Shown here: piece after piece, positions 27,451 to 35,300 of the stretch
How positions within the stretch are numbered: the first letter of the stretch is position 1
Layout of the letters: every line of letters begins with the position of its first letter
Assembly (NCBI RefSeq): GCF_030548465.1
Contig: NZ_JAUOSF010000001.1
Coordinates: 186,001 to 250,000, forward strand
Reading direction: 5' to 3'
Length of the DNA stretch: 64,000 nt
From: Tamlana sp. 2_MG-2023
Lineage (GTDB): Bacteria > Bacteroidota > Bacteroidia > Flavobacteriales > Flavobacteriaceae
Position numbers and translations under genes: made by a program
Notes under the pieces: model-generated
Told to the model about the DNA's origin: nothing
The model's input: the letters and a program-made list of their open reading frames with translations, nothing else
Database searches by the model: none

Positions 27451-28392
27451 ATGAAAAAACTTATAATATTATTAATTCTACCAGTTTGTGTTTTCTTTTC
27501 TTGCTTACAAGAAAAGACAAAAACTATAAATACTAAACCAGCTAGTCTAGCCTTAAATAAAAGAGCTTACTCCAATGCGTTCAACGATACTATAATTGCC
27601 GAACCTACTGTCATTTTCGTCATGCCAAATAAGGCAGAAATAGAAATGTTAAAAAAGAAACACGGAGCTGATAACTTTTACACAATAGCTGATGATGCTA
27701 GTTTTTATATGGCGGAAATCACGAAGATTCTGAATGTTAAAGATGTTGTGTTTTCTTCAAAAAACAGTTTTTCTTTCGATAAAGAAGGTATTACAATAAA
27801 CAAGAAAGGCTTTAAAGATCCCTGGTTTATTATAGATTATGTTAAGGGAAAACCTTTAAAATATTCACTGATAGATTATTACTCAAAATTAAATAGTGAG
27901 GTCAAATCACTCACGGTCTTTAAAAATAATAAGGACTTTTTTATTAAAGATATAGACATTAATAATGATGGTATTCAGGATAAAGTGGTGAGTAATAAGC
28001 CTTATAAGGGAAATGAGTTATATTTCTTCTGTAAAGAAAACAATAGCTATGTGTTTGCTTTGAAAAGTGTTAATTTTTCAGAGGACGGAGGAAATATAAT
28101 TAAGGACATTTACCCTTCAAAAGAGGATAAAAATACATTTGTTTTACATACTGTATTTCCTGATGGCGGAAATTTTCAAGCGTTCCATTACATTAAATTT
28201 ACTGGGGATAAAAACTGGGAGCTAGATAAAACCCTATTTCAAAAAACAAACTGGCAAGAAGCTAAAACTTATGAGTGTAACATTAAGCAGGGAATTGATA
28301 TGAAAAAAATTCCATCAGGAGAAGGATTTGAACAATTAAAAACGATCCCTGAGAAGATTTCAGAAAGTAAAATGTGTATCCTGAAAAATTAA
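27451..28392 (+). CDS. lipoprotein with DxNxDG motif, candidate immunity protein 3
   Basis: A 313-residue protein with a signal sequence and lipobox FFSC (C18). It shares with its upstream neighbour the same length, a DINNDGIQDKVV calcium-loop motif in the second half and a similar arrangement of beta strands, so the two may be distant paralogues. The N-terminal third (ALNKRAYSNAF, FVMPNKAEIEMLKKKHG) is unlike the neighbour. It is the last gene of the cassette; the 766 bases that follow are repeat-rich and gene-free. Confidence 0.7.
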   Translation: MKKLIILLILPVCVFFSCLQEKTKTINTKPASLALNKRAYSNAFNDTIIAEPTVIFVMPNKAEIEMLKKKHGADNFYTIADDASFYMAEITKILNVKDVVFSSKNSFSFDKEGITINKKGFKDPWFIIDYVKGKPLKYSLIDYYSKLNSEVKSLTVFKNNKDFFIKDIDINNDGIQDKVVSNKPYKGNELYFFCKENNSYVFALKSVNFSEDGGNIIKDIYPSKEDKNTFVLHTVFPDGGNFQAFHYIKFTGDKNWELDKTLFQKTNWQEAKTYECNIKQGIDMKKIPSGEGFEQLKTIPEKISESKMCILKN

Positions 28393-28653
28393 GCACTTTA
28401 GATAATCAAAGTCCTAGGTGAATTATGAGGTGTAAAATTTTAATTGCATACATTCATCCAAAAGTTGGTCTAACTATAGGCTTTTCTTTTACAGATGTGT
28501 AGTTATATAACATCCCAATCACGGTTAAACAATTCAACGATTAAACAAATAAACCTCTCCTCAAGTAACAAAACCCCAAATAATCAATAATAATTATTCA
28601 ATATTCAATACAACCCTCCGTGTCACTCTGTGAACTCTCCATGCATCTCCGCG

Positions 28654-28729
28654 TAATAGTATCTCGCAAAGGCACAAAGTCGCAAGGTGTAGCACGAAAA
28701 AATTAGTGATAATTAGTGAAATTCGTGTC
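28654..28729 (+). repeat. direct repeat block with 32-bp perfect core, right copy
   Basis: Partner of 21169-21245: a 13-bp identical start (28654-28666), similar middle, and a 32-bp identical end (28698-28729). Confidence 0.9.
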
Positions 28730-28839
28730 TAAATTCAGGCTGGTTGTTTAATCGTATATTTGTTTAACTGTTTAGTCGGCGGGAGGTATTTAAATGAGAC
28801 ATCTAATCTCTGTACTAGGTTTCAAGTTTCATGTTTCAA

Positions 28840-28881
28840 GTTTTCATTCCTGACGAAAGAAGAAGCCATTTTAATTGGAGT
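28840..28881 (+). repeat. 42-bp direct repeat, right copy
   Basis: Identical to 20987-21028 in the same orientation. Here the sequence beyond the repeat continues an open frame for another 20 codons, whereas the left copy meets a stop within five codons. Confidence 0.95.
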
Positions 28882-28946
28882 CGAGAACCTTTCTGATAGG
28901 CATAAATTACATCAAGAAGGCTTCAATCTGAAACGTGAATAAATCT

Positions 28947-28967
28947 GTGCAAATCAGTGCAATCTGT
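28947..28967 (+). repeat. 21-bp direct repeat, right copy
   Basis: Perfect partner of 21272-21292, same orientation. Confidence 0.85.
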
Positions 28968-29158
28968 GTCTGGTTACTCCTCAGTGCCCCTCTGTGAAAT
29001 ATCAGAGTATCTCCGCGTAATAACTTCTCAAGAGTAAGCAACCAAAAACCAATAACTAGAAACCGACAACCCTAATAAACAACCAATCGAACAAAAAACT
29101 ACCCATAACCCATGCCCTTACCAATAATACAATTATATTTAAACCCTAAAAAGCAGGT

Positions 29159-30235
29159 GTGCGGGTATTACAACTAATAGATTCTTTAAATGCAGGGGGT
29201 GCTGAACGTATGGCAGTGAATTATGCCAATGCTTTAGCAACGCGTTTGGAGGGTTCGTTTTTATGCGCGACACGTAAAGAAGGACTGCTTAAAGCAAGTA
29301 TTTCCAAAGATGTTGAGTATTTGTTTTTAAACAGAAAGAAAACCATCGATATCACTGCGATAAAACGTTTAAGTACTTTTGTAAAAGAGCATCATATTGA
29401 TGTGATTCATGCCCATGCGACATCTTTCTTTTTAGCAACCTTAGTCAAAATACTGAATCCGAAATTAGTTTTAGTTTGGCATGACCATTATGGAAACAGT
29501 GAGTTTTTAGAAAACCGTCCGCTATTTGTGTTAAAAAAGTGCTCGAGATGGTTTAATTATATCATTACAGTGAATACTAATTTGGAAGCTTGGGCCAAAA
29601 ATAATTTACTTAATACACCGGTGGCATATTTGCCTAATTTTGCTCAAGTGACTAGTAGTAAACAGCAAACAACGCTAAAAGGTGTAAAAAATAAGCGTAT
29701 CGTTTGTTTAGCAAATTTACGTCCGCAAAAAGACCATTTAAATTTATTAAAAGCCTTTAAGAAGGTTTTGAAAAAACACTCAGAATGGACGCTACATTTA
29801 CTCGGGAAAGATTTTCAAGATGATTATGCTACTGAAATTAAAGGTTTTATTTCGAAAAATAATTTAGAGGAAAATATTTTCCTTTACGGAAGTTGTACAG
29901 ATGTTAACCATATTTTAAGGCAGGGCGATATTGGTGTGTTGGCTTCAAAGTCTGAAGGCTTACCTTTGGCGCTGTTAGAATACGGTTTAGCAAAACTAGC
30001 TGTGGTGGCTACTCAAGTGGGAGACTGCCATAAAGTAATTTCAACGGAAGACGAAGGACTTTTAGTAGCCCCTAAGCATCCCGAAGCTTTAGCTCAAGCT
30101 ATTGCAACTTATATTGAAAATGAAAATTTAAGAGTGGTCGCAGCTGAAAATTTAAACGCCAAAGTGTTAAGTGAGTTTTCAGAAACCGGTGTTATAGAAG
30201 TTTTAATCACCATTTATAATTCAAATAAACCATGA
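29159..30235 (+). CDS. GT4 family glycosyltransferase
   Basis: A 358-residue retaining GT-B enzyme starting at GTG 29159, chosen because the conserved VLQLIDSLNAGGAERM begins two codons later and no ATG is available. The donor side shows ANLRPQKDHLNLLKAF (about 182-197), LLGKDFQDDY and LASKSEGLPLALLEYGLA (about 261-278) with the EX7E-type glutamates. It resumes the polysaccharide locus after the PAAR cassette and overlaps the next gene by 4 bases. Acceptor and donor unknown. Confidence 0.92.
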   Translation: MRVLQLIDSLNAGGAERMAVNYANALATRLEGSFLCATRKEGLLKASISKDVEYLFLNRKKTIDITAIKRLSTFVKEHHIDVIHAHATSFFLATLVKILNPKLVLVWHDHYGNSEFLENRPLFVLKKCSRWFNYIITVNTNLEAWAKNNLLNTPVAYLPNFAQVTSSKQQTTLKGVKNKRIVCLANLRPQKDHLNLLKAFKKVLKKHSEWTLHLLGKDFQDDYATEIKGFISKNNLEENIFLYGSCTDVNHILRQGDIGVLASKSEGLPLALLEYGLAKLAVVATQVGDCHKVISTEDEGLLVAPKHPEALAQAIATYIENENLRVVAAENLNAKVLSEFSETGVIEVLITIYNSNKP

Positions 30236-31590
30236 AACTGAACTTATTTTACAAACTGCTCGGTTTTCATATAGTTTTGGCTATTGGAGTCTATCTCTTT
30301 AGGCCACTAGCTCTACTGTACTTTTTATTTACAACAGCTTTTTTTAGTTATAAAATTTTAAAAGCTTCAGCAAAATATAAATCATTTTATGTTTTAATCG
30401 CTTGTGCCTATGTGGTTGGTGTTGAGGTGTTTTTGAGGATGAATGGAGGAACCGTATTCTATGAGGCGAGTAAATACTTGGTTATTGTGTTTTCTGTAAT
30501 GGGCATTTTAAGTAATGGGTTTTCAAGGCAGTCTTTAATTTATGTAGTGTATATCTTTTTACTGATTCCTGGTATTTTTGTAGCTGTTTCCGAGATGGGC
30601 TTTGAAACGAATATTAGAAAAGCTATTGCCTTTAATTTAAGCGGACCAGTAAGCTTGGGGGTTGCAGCAATTTTTTGCTACCGGCGTACGGTGACTATGG
30701 AGCAGATGAAAATTATTTTATGGGCGTTTTTATTACCACTAATAAGTACCACTACTTATCTGTTTTTGTATACGCCCGACTTAAAGGAGGTGATTACCAG
30801 TACAGGATCTAATTTCGCGGCCTCAGGTGGGTTTGGACCAAATCAAGTAGCATCAGTTTTAGGAATAGGCATTTTTGTATTAGCCGTACGTTTCTTTTTA
30901 TCTAAGGAGGGATTAGCACACAAAGGCTTCGACTTATTTCTTTTAGGTTTGATGAGCTTTCGAGCTTTGGCTACCTTTAGTAGGGGTGGGGTAATCACTG
31001 GGGTGGTTATGATTTTAAGTTTTTTAGGTCTGTATTATTTAAAGGGTAACTTAAAAACGAAATTCAGAATTAAATTTTTATCCCTTATCTTTTCTGGAGC
31101 CATCATTTTTATTTGGTTGGTGAGTTCGATTCAAACCAGTGGATTTTTAGATAAACGTTATGCTAACCAAGATGCAGCAGGTAGAGAAAAGGAAGATGTA
31201 ACAACAGGACGTGCCGATTTATTGACTCAGGAATTTAGTGAATTTATGGATCATCCTTTTCTAGGCGTTGGAGTAGGGAAAATAAAGGAAATACGTTTAA
31301 ATGAAACCGGTGTAGAGGCAGCTTCTCATAACGAGATGAGTCGTATTGTGGCCGAACATGGTTTGTTTGGACTTATTGCATTTGCCATTTTACTATTTAC
31401 GCCATTACTTTATAGAATCAGAAACAGGCAAAATTTATTTTTCTTTTCATTCTACTTTTTCTGGTTCCTAACGATTAATCATTCGGCGATGCGCATTGCT
31501 GCTCCAGGTTTTATTTATGCGCTATCACTTTTAAACATTACGTATAAGTCTAAAAACCCAAAAAATTCCGAACTGAAACCAGTATCTTAG
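30232..31590 (+). CDS. O-antigen ligase / polymerase family membrane protein (WaaL/Wzy-like)
   Basis: A 452-residue protein with about ten to twelve hydrophobic segments and the family's periplasmic loop with GRADLLTQEFSEFMDHPFLGVGVG (about 325-348) followed by ASHNEMSRIVAEHGLFGL. The H of SHNE and the R of GR are typical conserved positions. Such proteins either polymerise undecaprenyl-linked repeat units (Wzy) or ligate the chain to lipid A-core (WaaL), and sequence alone does not separate them. Overlaps the preceding GT4 by 4 bases (ATGA). Confidence 0.85.
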   Translation: MKLNLFYKLLGFHIVLAIGVYLFRPLALLYFLFTTAFFSYKILKASAKYKSFYVLIACAYVVGVEVFLRMNGGTVFYEASKYLVIVFSVMGILSNGFSRQSLIYVVYIFLLIPGIFVAVSEMGFETNIRKAIAFNLSGPVSLGVAAIFCYRRTVTMEQMKIILWAFLLPLISTTTYLFLYTPDLKEVITSTGSNFAASGGFGPNQVASVLGIGIFVLAVRFFLSKEGLAHKGFDLFLLGLMSFRALATFSRGGVITGVVMILSFLGLYYLKGNLKTKFRIKFLSLIFSGAIIFIWLVSSIQTSGFLDKRYANQDAAGREKEDVTTGRADLLTQEFSEFMDHPFLGVGVGKIKEIRLNETGVEAASHNEMSRIVAEHGLFGLIAFAILLFTPLLYRIRNRQNLFFFSFYFFWFLTINHSAMRIAAPGFIYALSLLNITYKSKNPKNSELKPVS

Positions 31591-31632
31591 TGAAATGGTA
31601 TACCCACTTCATACCAACGCGATAGAACGTTT

Positions 31633-32643
31633 ATGAAAACAATTTTATACATAGGTAACCAATTGGCCACTAAGAATAAGACGGTAACGACTGTTGATAC
31701 CTTAAGTCGGTTATTAGGAAATTCTGGTTTTAAGGTAATCACAGCATCAAAAAAAGAAAATAAGTTGGCGAGGTTATTAGATATGTTAGGGCATGTTTGG
31801 AAATATAGAAAATCGCTTGATTATGTATTAATAGACACTTACAGCACACAAAATTTCTACTATGCTTATTTGTGTGCTAAATTGTGTTCAAAACTTAACT
31901 TGAAATACATCCCTATTTTACACGGTGGAAATCTACCTAATCGTTTAAAAAAATCGCCTAACTTATCTAAAACATTGTTTAAAAATGCTTATGTGAATGT
32001 AGCACCGTCCAATTATACTAAATCAAATTTTGAAGCTTTAGGGTATCATAATATCATCTGTATACCTAATACGATCGAGCTAAAAAATTATCCGTTTGAA
32101 TCGCGATGTTTTGATAAAGTCAAGTTACTTTGGGTACGTTCTTTTTCAGAAATTTATAATCCCATGTTGGCAGTAGATCTTTTAAAAGCTTTAAACGATG
32201 AAAACATAGCGGCCGAATTATGTATGGTGGGCCCAGATGTTGATGGGAGTTTTCAGAAAACCAAAAATCATGCTGAAAGTTTAGGTGTTGCCGTTACCTT
32301 TACTGGGAAGTTATCGAAACCAGAATGGATTGCCTTGTCAAAAGACTACAATGTTTTTATTAATACCACGAATGTTGATAATATGCCCGTTAGTGTCATT
32401 GAAGCTATGGCCTTAGGTTTATTTGTGGTTTCTACAAATGTTGGAGGCATGCCTTTCCTTATTAAAAATGAAGAAAATGGTGTTTTGGTAGCGCCAAATT
32501 CTGTAGATGCTTTGGTTAAAGTTATTTCAAGGGTAGTGGTTCATCCTTCTAAAGTAGAAAAGATGACCCAAAAGGCGCGTCAAGATATGGAACAGTACGA
32601 TTGGGAGCAAGTTGAAAAACACTGGCTTAAAGTCTTTAGCTAA
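31633..32643 (+). CDS. GT4 family glycosyltransferase
   Basis: A 336-residue GT-B enzyme. Signatures: VNVAPSNYTKSNFEALG (about 121-137), KLLWVRSFSEIYNP where most GT4 proteins have a GRL segment, and MPVSVIEAMALGLFVVSTNVGGMPFL (about 250-275), the donor site with the conserved glutamate and G-rich loop. It starts 42 bases after the ligase/polymerase gene. Specificity not visible. Confidence 0.9.
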   Translation: MKTILYIGNQLATKNKTVTTVDTLSRLLGNSGFKVITASKKENKLARLLDMLGHVWKYRKSLDYVLIDTYSTQNFYYAYLCAKLCSKLNLKYIPILHGGNLPNRLKKSPNLSKTLFKNAYVNVAPSNYTKSNFEALGYHNIICIPNTIELKNYPFESRCFDKVKLLWVRSFSEIYNPMLAVDLLKALNDENIAAELCMVGPDVDGSFQKTKNHAESLGVAVTFTGKLSKPEWIALSKDYNVFINTTNVDNMPVSVIEAMALGLFVVSTNVGGMPFLIKNEENGVLVAPNSVDALVKVISRVVVHPSKVEKMTQKARQDMEQYDWEQVEKHWLKVFS

Positions 32644-32669
32644 AACAAGGCCTAGTTAAATATACTTGT

Positions 32670-32677
32670 TATCTTTA
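32670..32677 (+). promoter_or_regulatory. possible -7 box (TATCTTTA) before the initiating transferase
   Basis: TATCTTTA differs from TAnnTTTG only at the last base and lies 22 bases before the ATG at 32700. No clear -33 element. It could allow separate transcription of the initiating transferase. Confidence 0.3.
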
Positions 32678-32699
32678 TGGCCCCTCAAAAGCTTAATCC

Positions 32700-34091
32700 A
32701 TGCCTAAAAGTAATATACATTTTAATATCTCTGAACGTAAAATATTATTACGTCTTTTTGATATACTTTCTGTACTCGGTGTATTGTATTTAGTAAGTCA
32801 TGTGCTTCATTTTGATTATTTTACCATAAATAAGGAGAATTGGACATGGGTTTTTGTATTGGTTTTATACATTTCTATTTTCGGATCTGTTTTCGAACTT
32901 TACGATTTACAGAAATCTAGTAAAATTGAAAAAATTTCTTTTGGAATTGGTATAACAGCTTCTGTAACGGTGTTGTTTTATTTATTAACACCGTTTTACA
33001 CGCCTGTTTTACCTAATAACAGACTTCAAATTCTCGTTTTTTATTTCTCTATAGTCGTAGCGCTTTTTGTTTGGAGGTGGGCTTACATCGTGTTTATTGC
33101 CTCCCCAAGATTTCATAAAAAAGTTTTAATTATTGGTGAAGTTGGTACTATTGAGAAGATTATAGACGCCTTTAATGAAACCGATCCGAATTATAAGATT
33201 GTCGCTTTTGTGAACTGTGATATACAGAAACAAAATGAAATAACGCTCGATGGCGTTAATGAATATCCTCCTGAAGAGATAGAAAATATCATTCAATCTG
33301 AAGGTATTTCGGAAGTTATAGTAGCCAGTTATAATTCTGAAGCTATTACCACTGAAGTTTATAGTACCCTTATAACCTTGTTAGAGGCTGGTTTTCCTAT
33401 TAACGAATACACCAATGTGTATGAGGAAATGACGCAACGGGTGCCTGTTCAGTTTGTGGGTAAAGATTTTTACAAATACTTTCCTTTCAGTAGAAACAAT
33501 CAAAATAAATTGTACTTGTTTTTCAGACGAGTATTCGATTTGTTATTGTCTATTTCTGGAATTTCTATTGGGTTACTTTTTCTTCCCCTCATTTTAGTTG
33601 GAAACCTTTTAGGGAATCGGGGGCCACTTTTCTATGTGCAAGAGCGTATTGGAAAAAATGGAAAGGTGTTTAAAATTATTAAGTACCGAACGATGATTAA
33701 AAACGCTGAAAGTTCAGGTCCAGTTTGGTCAAAAAAAGGAGATAGTCGTATTACTTCCTTTGGTAAATTTATGAGGCATACGAGGTTAGATGAGTTTCCG
33801 CAATTCATCAACGTTTTAAAAGGAGAAATGAGTTTTATTGGCCCAAGACCAGAACGTGCTGTTTTTGTAGATGAATTATCGAAAGAATTGCCTTTTTACG
33901 AAACAAGACATATTGTAAAGCCAGGACTTACAGGCTGGGCACAAGTTAAAACGCGCTACGGGTCTTCTTTAGATGATAGTTTATTAAAACTTCAGTATGA
34001 TTTATACTACATCAAGCATCGCGGATTTTTCCTAGACTTTATCATATTAGTAAAAACCATGAGTACTGTAGTGTTTCTAAGAGGACAATAG
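32700..34091 (+). CDS. polyprenyl-phosphate sugar-1-phosphate transferase (initiating transferase, WbaP/WcaJ type)
   Basis: A 463-residue membrane protein that starts repeat-unit synthesis by transferring a hexose- or HexNAc-1-phosphate from a UDP-sugar to undecaprenyl phosphate. It has four N-terminal hydrophobic segments (about 17-127), a central nucleotide-binding-like domain (VLIIGEVGTIEKI, near 142), a fifth membrane segment (about 278-305), and the catalytic C-terminal domain with IKYRTMIKNAE, RHTRLDEFPQFINVLKGEMS and IGPRPER (about 325-385). It closes the polysaccharide locus; a 16-bp repeat follows it and the next genes run the other way. Confidence 0.92.
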   Translation: MPKSNIHFNISERKILLRLFDILSVLGVLYLVSHVLHFDYFTINKENWTWVFVLVLYISIFGSVFELYDLQKSSKIEKISFGIGITASVTVLFYLLTPFYTPVLPNNRLQILVFYFSIVVALFVWRWAYIVFIASPRFHKKVLIIGEVGTIEKIIDAFNETDPNYKIVAFVNCDIQKQNEITLDGVNEYPPEEIENIIQSEGISEVIVASYNSEAITTEVYSTLITLLEAGFPINEYTNVYEEMTQRVPVQFVGKDFYKYFPFSRNNQNKLYLFFRRVFDLLLSISGISIGLLFLPLILVGNLLGNRGPLFYVQERIGKNGKVFKIIKYRTMIKNAESSGPVWSKKGDSRITSFGKFMRHTRLDEFPQFINVLKGEMSFIGPRPERAVFVDELSKELPFYETRHIVKPGLTGWAQVKTRYGSSLDDSLLKLQYDLYYIKHRGFFLDFIILVKTMSTVVFLRGQ

Positions 34092-34100
34092 TAAACTCGC

Positions 34101-35300
34101 TCACTCCTTAACTCCTGAACTCCTTAACTCCTGAACTACTCCTACTACTAAAAAAACATACCGAACCAACAGAGCAATCACCACAGGAATAAGCCCGATA
34201 GCAAAAACTTGAACACCTATAATCCAATGCAGTATCATGAGGCATAAAAGGATAATTAACAGCTTCACGTATTTTACGAACCATGATGCAGGCTTGTCCT
34301 TAAAAAACTGTCCGATTACGAAAATATTAAGAGCAAAAGCCCAAAGTAGGTTGTAGTTTTGGTGCGTGCCTTTATGGTCTGTTGCAAACCAAAGTAGGAG
34401 AATAAGTATGCCTATTATGCCAGTAATGCTAAACAAAGTAATGTCTAACCACTTGCTTTGTTTTTTGTTTGTATAATCTTTGTAAGTAATAAAAATAATG
34501 AAGCAACTTATCAAACCTAAAATGAATAGGGGACTGCTAAAAAAAGAATTGTCTTTTGTTGAATCTTTCTGAGTATACAAATTTCGGCTTTCAGCAACAA
34601 GAGGTGTTTTGTTATTGTGAATGGTTGCATTCTCAAAGAATTTGTAAATGTTTTTAGGCAGAAACATATGATCCTCAGGAGATGCTGTTCTATCAATCAC
34701 TGAACCTAAACAAATATCAATACCCAAGCTGCCCCAAGAGTTTTTAACCAATTCATCTTGAATTAAAGTACGGAAGGTAGCATCCTTAAAATCGTCAGGT
34801 TTGTTGAAGCTAATACTGTTGTTTACAGCAAGGTTAGTAACATCTTTGATTTTAGTGGCGCAATTATCAAAAAAGAAATCATACAAATACCCGCGGTTTT
34901 CAGGTTTGTAATTGTTGATTAGAAAATCGTATAATTTTTGTTTTTCCGCTTGCGAAAGATTTAAAACTTGCTCGTCAATCGAGCGGTCGTAGTAGCGGTA
35001 GGTTTGATAAAACCGATTGAATTCTGTTTTACTTATTAAATAATTTAGTTTGCCTTGGGCAAATTTTAAATAAAAGTTAGGTGAGTCGAAGTCGTATTCT
35101 CCATAGCCATAAACCACATCAAGTCCAGATAAACGATCTTTAATTCTAAAGCCACTATGGCCAAAAGCATCGTTTAAATGTTTTCCAGGTCCTACAGTAA
35201 GCACGCTTACCGTAGCGGTTTCAGACAGTTGATCGTGTTGCCCGAAAGAAAATTGAATTGTTAAGAGGAAGAGTAGAAAGCTTAGTGTTTTTTGCATCAT
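34101..35300 (-). CDS. DUF4105 (Lnb N-terminal-like) envelope protein
   Basis: A 399-residue protein with a signal peptide (FLLFLLTIQFSFGQ, cleavage near 20), a periplasmic domain of the DUF4105 type with GPGKHLNDAFGHSGFRI, YGEYDF and a FFFDNCATKIKD motif (about 144-155, containing the conserved N-C pair), and four to five membrane segments in the C-terminal half (about 255-390). The family is thought to be cysteine-protease-like (NlpC/P60-like); function in this phylum is unknown. Its start overlaps the stop of the upstream PorV/Q-like gene. Its last 15 or so codons lie in a 16-bp tandem repeat, so the C-terminus has probably been rewritten. Confidence 0.8.
   Translation of the reverse strand: MMQKTLSFLLFLLTIQFSFGQHDQLSETATVSVLTVGPGKHLNDAFGHSGFRIKDRLSGLDVVYGYGEYDFDSPNFYLKFAQGKLNYLISKTEFNRFYQTYRYYDRSIDEQVLNLSQAEKQKLYDFLINNYKPENRGYLYDFFFDNCATKIKDVTNLAVNNSISFNKPDDFKDATFRTLIQDELVKNSWGSLGIDICLGSVIDRTASPEDHMFLPKNIYKFFENATIHNNKTPLVAESRNLYTQKDSTKDNSFFSSPLFILGLISCFIIFITYKDYTNKKQSKWLDITLFSITGIIGILILLLWFATDHKGTHQNYNLLWAFALNIFVIGQFFKDKPASWFVKYVKLLIILLCLMILHWIIGVQVFAIGLIPVVIALLVRYVFLVVGVVQELRSSGVKE
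34104..34135 (+). repeat. 16-bp tandem repeat, two copies, at the 3' end of the DUF4105 gene
   Basis: Two exact 16-bp units, 34104-34119 and 34120-34135, with a degraded continuation to about 34150. Read on the minus strand the unit closely resembles the 16-bp unit at 43650-43707 (13 of 16 bases by eye). The array encodes the last residues of the minus-strand gene. Confidence 0.9.

Larger units (their letters stand above)
28393..29158 (+). other. 766-bp intergenic region with phrase-like repeats, right flank of the PAAR cassette
   Basis: Holds the second copies of the repeats found at 20847-21455, but in a different order: the block with the 32-bp core comes first (28654-28729), then the 42-bp block (28840-28881), the 21-bp block (28947-28967), and a partly conserved block (29026-29052). 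A 60-codon open frame at 28760-28942 runs through the 42-bp block and ends LHQEGFNLKRE. The left copy of that frame stops early, so I treat it as a repeat fossil, not a gene. Nothing else convincing is present. Confidence 0.7.

Noticed and set aside
28760-28942. 60-residue open frame in the right flank of the PAAR cassette
   Set aside because: It runs through the direct repeat and its left-flank copy is truncated by a stop. No start signal or neighbour context supports it. Reported as a repeat fossil only.
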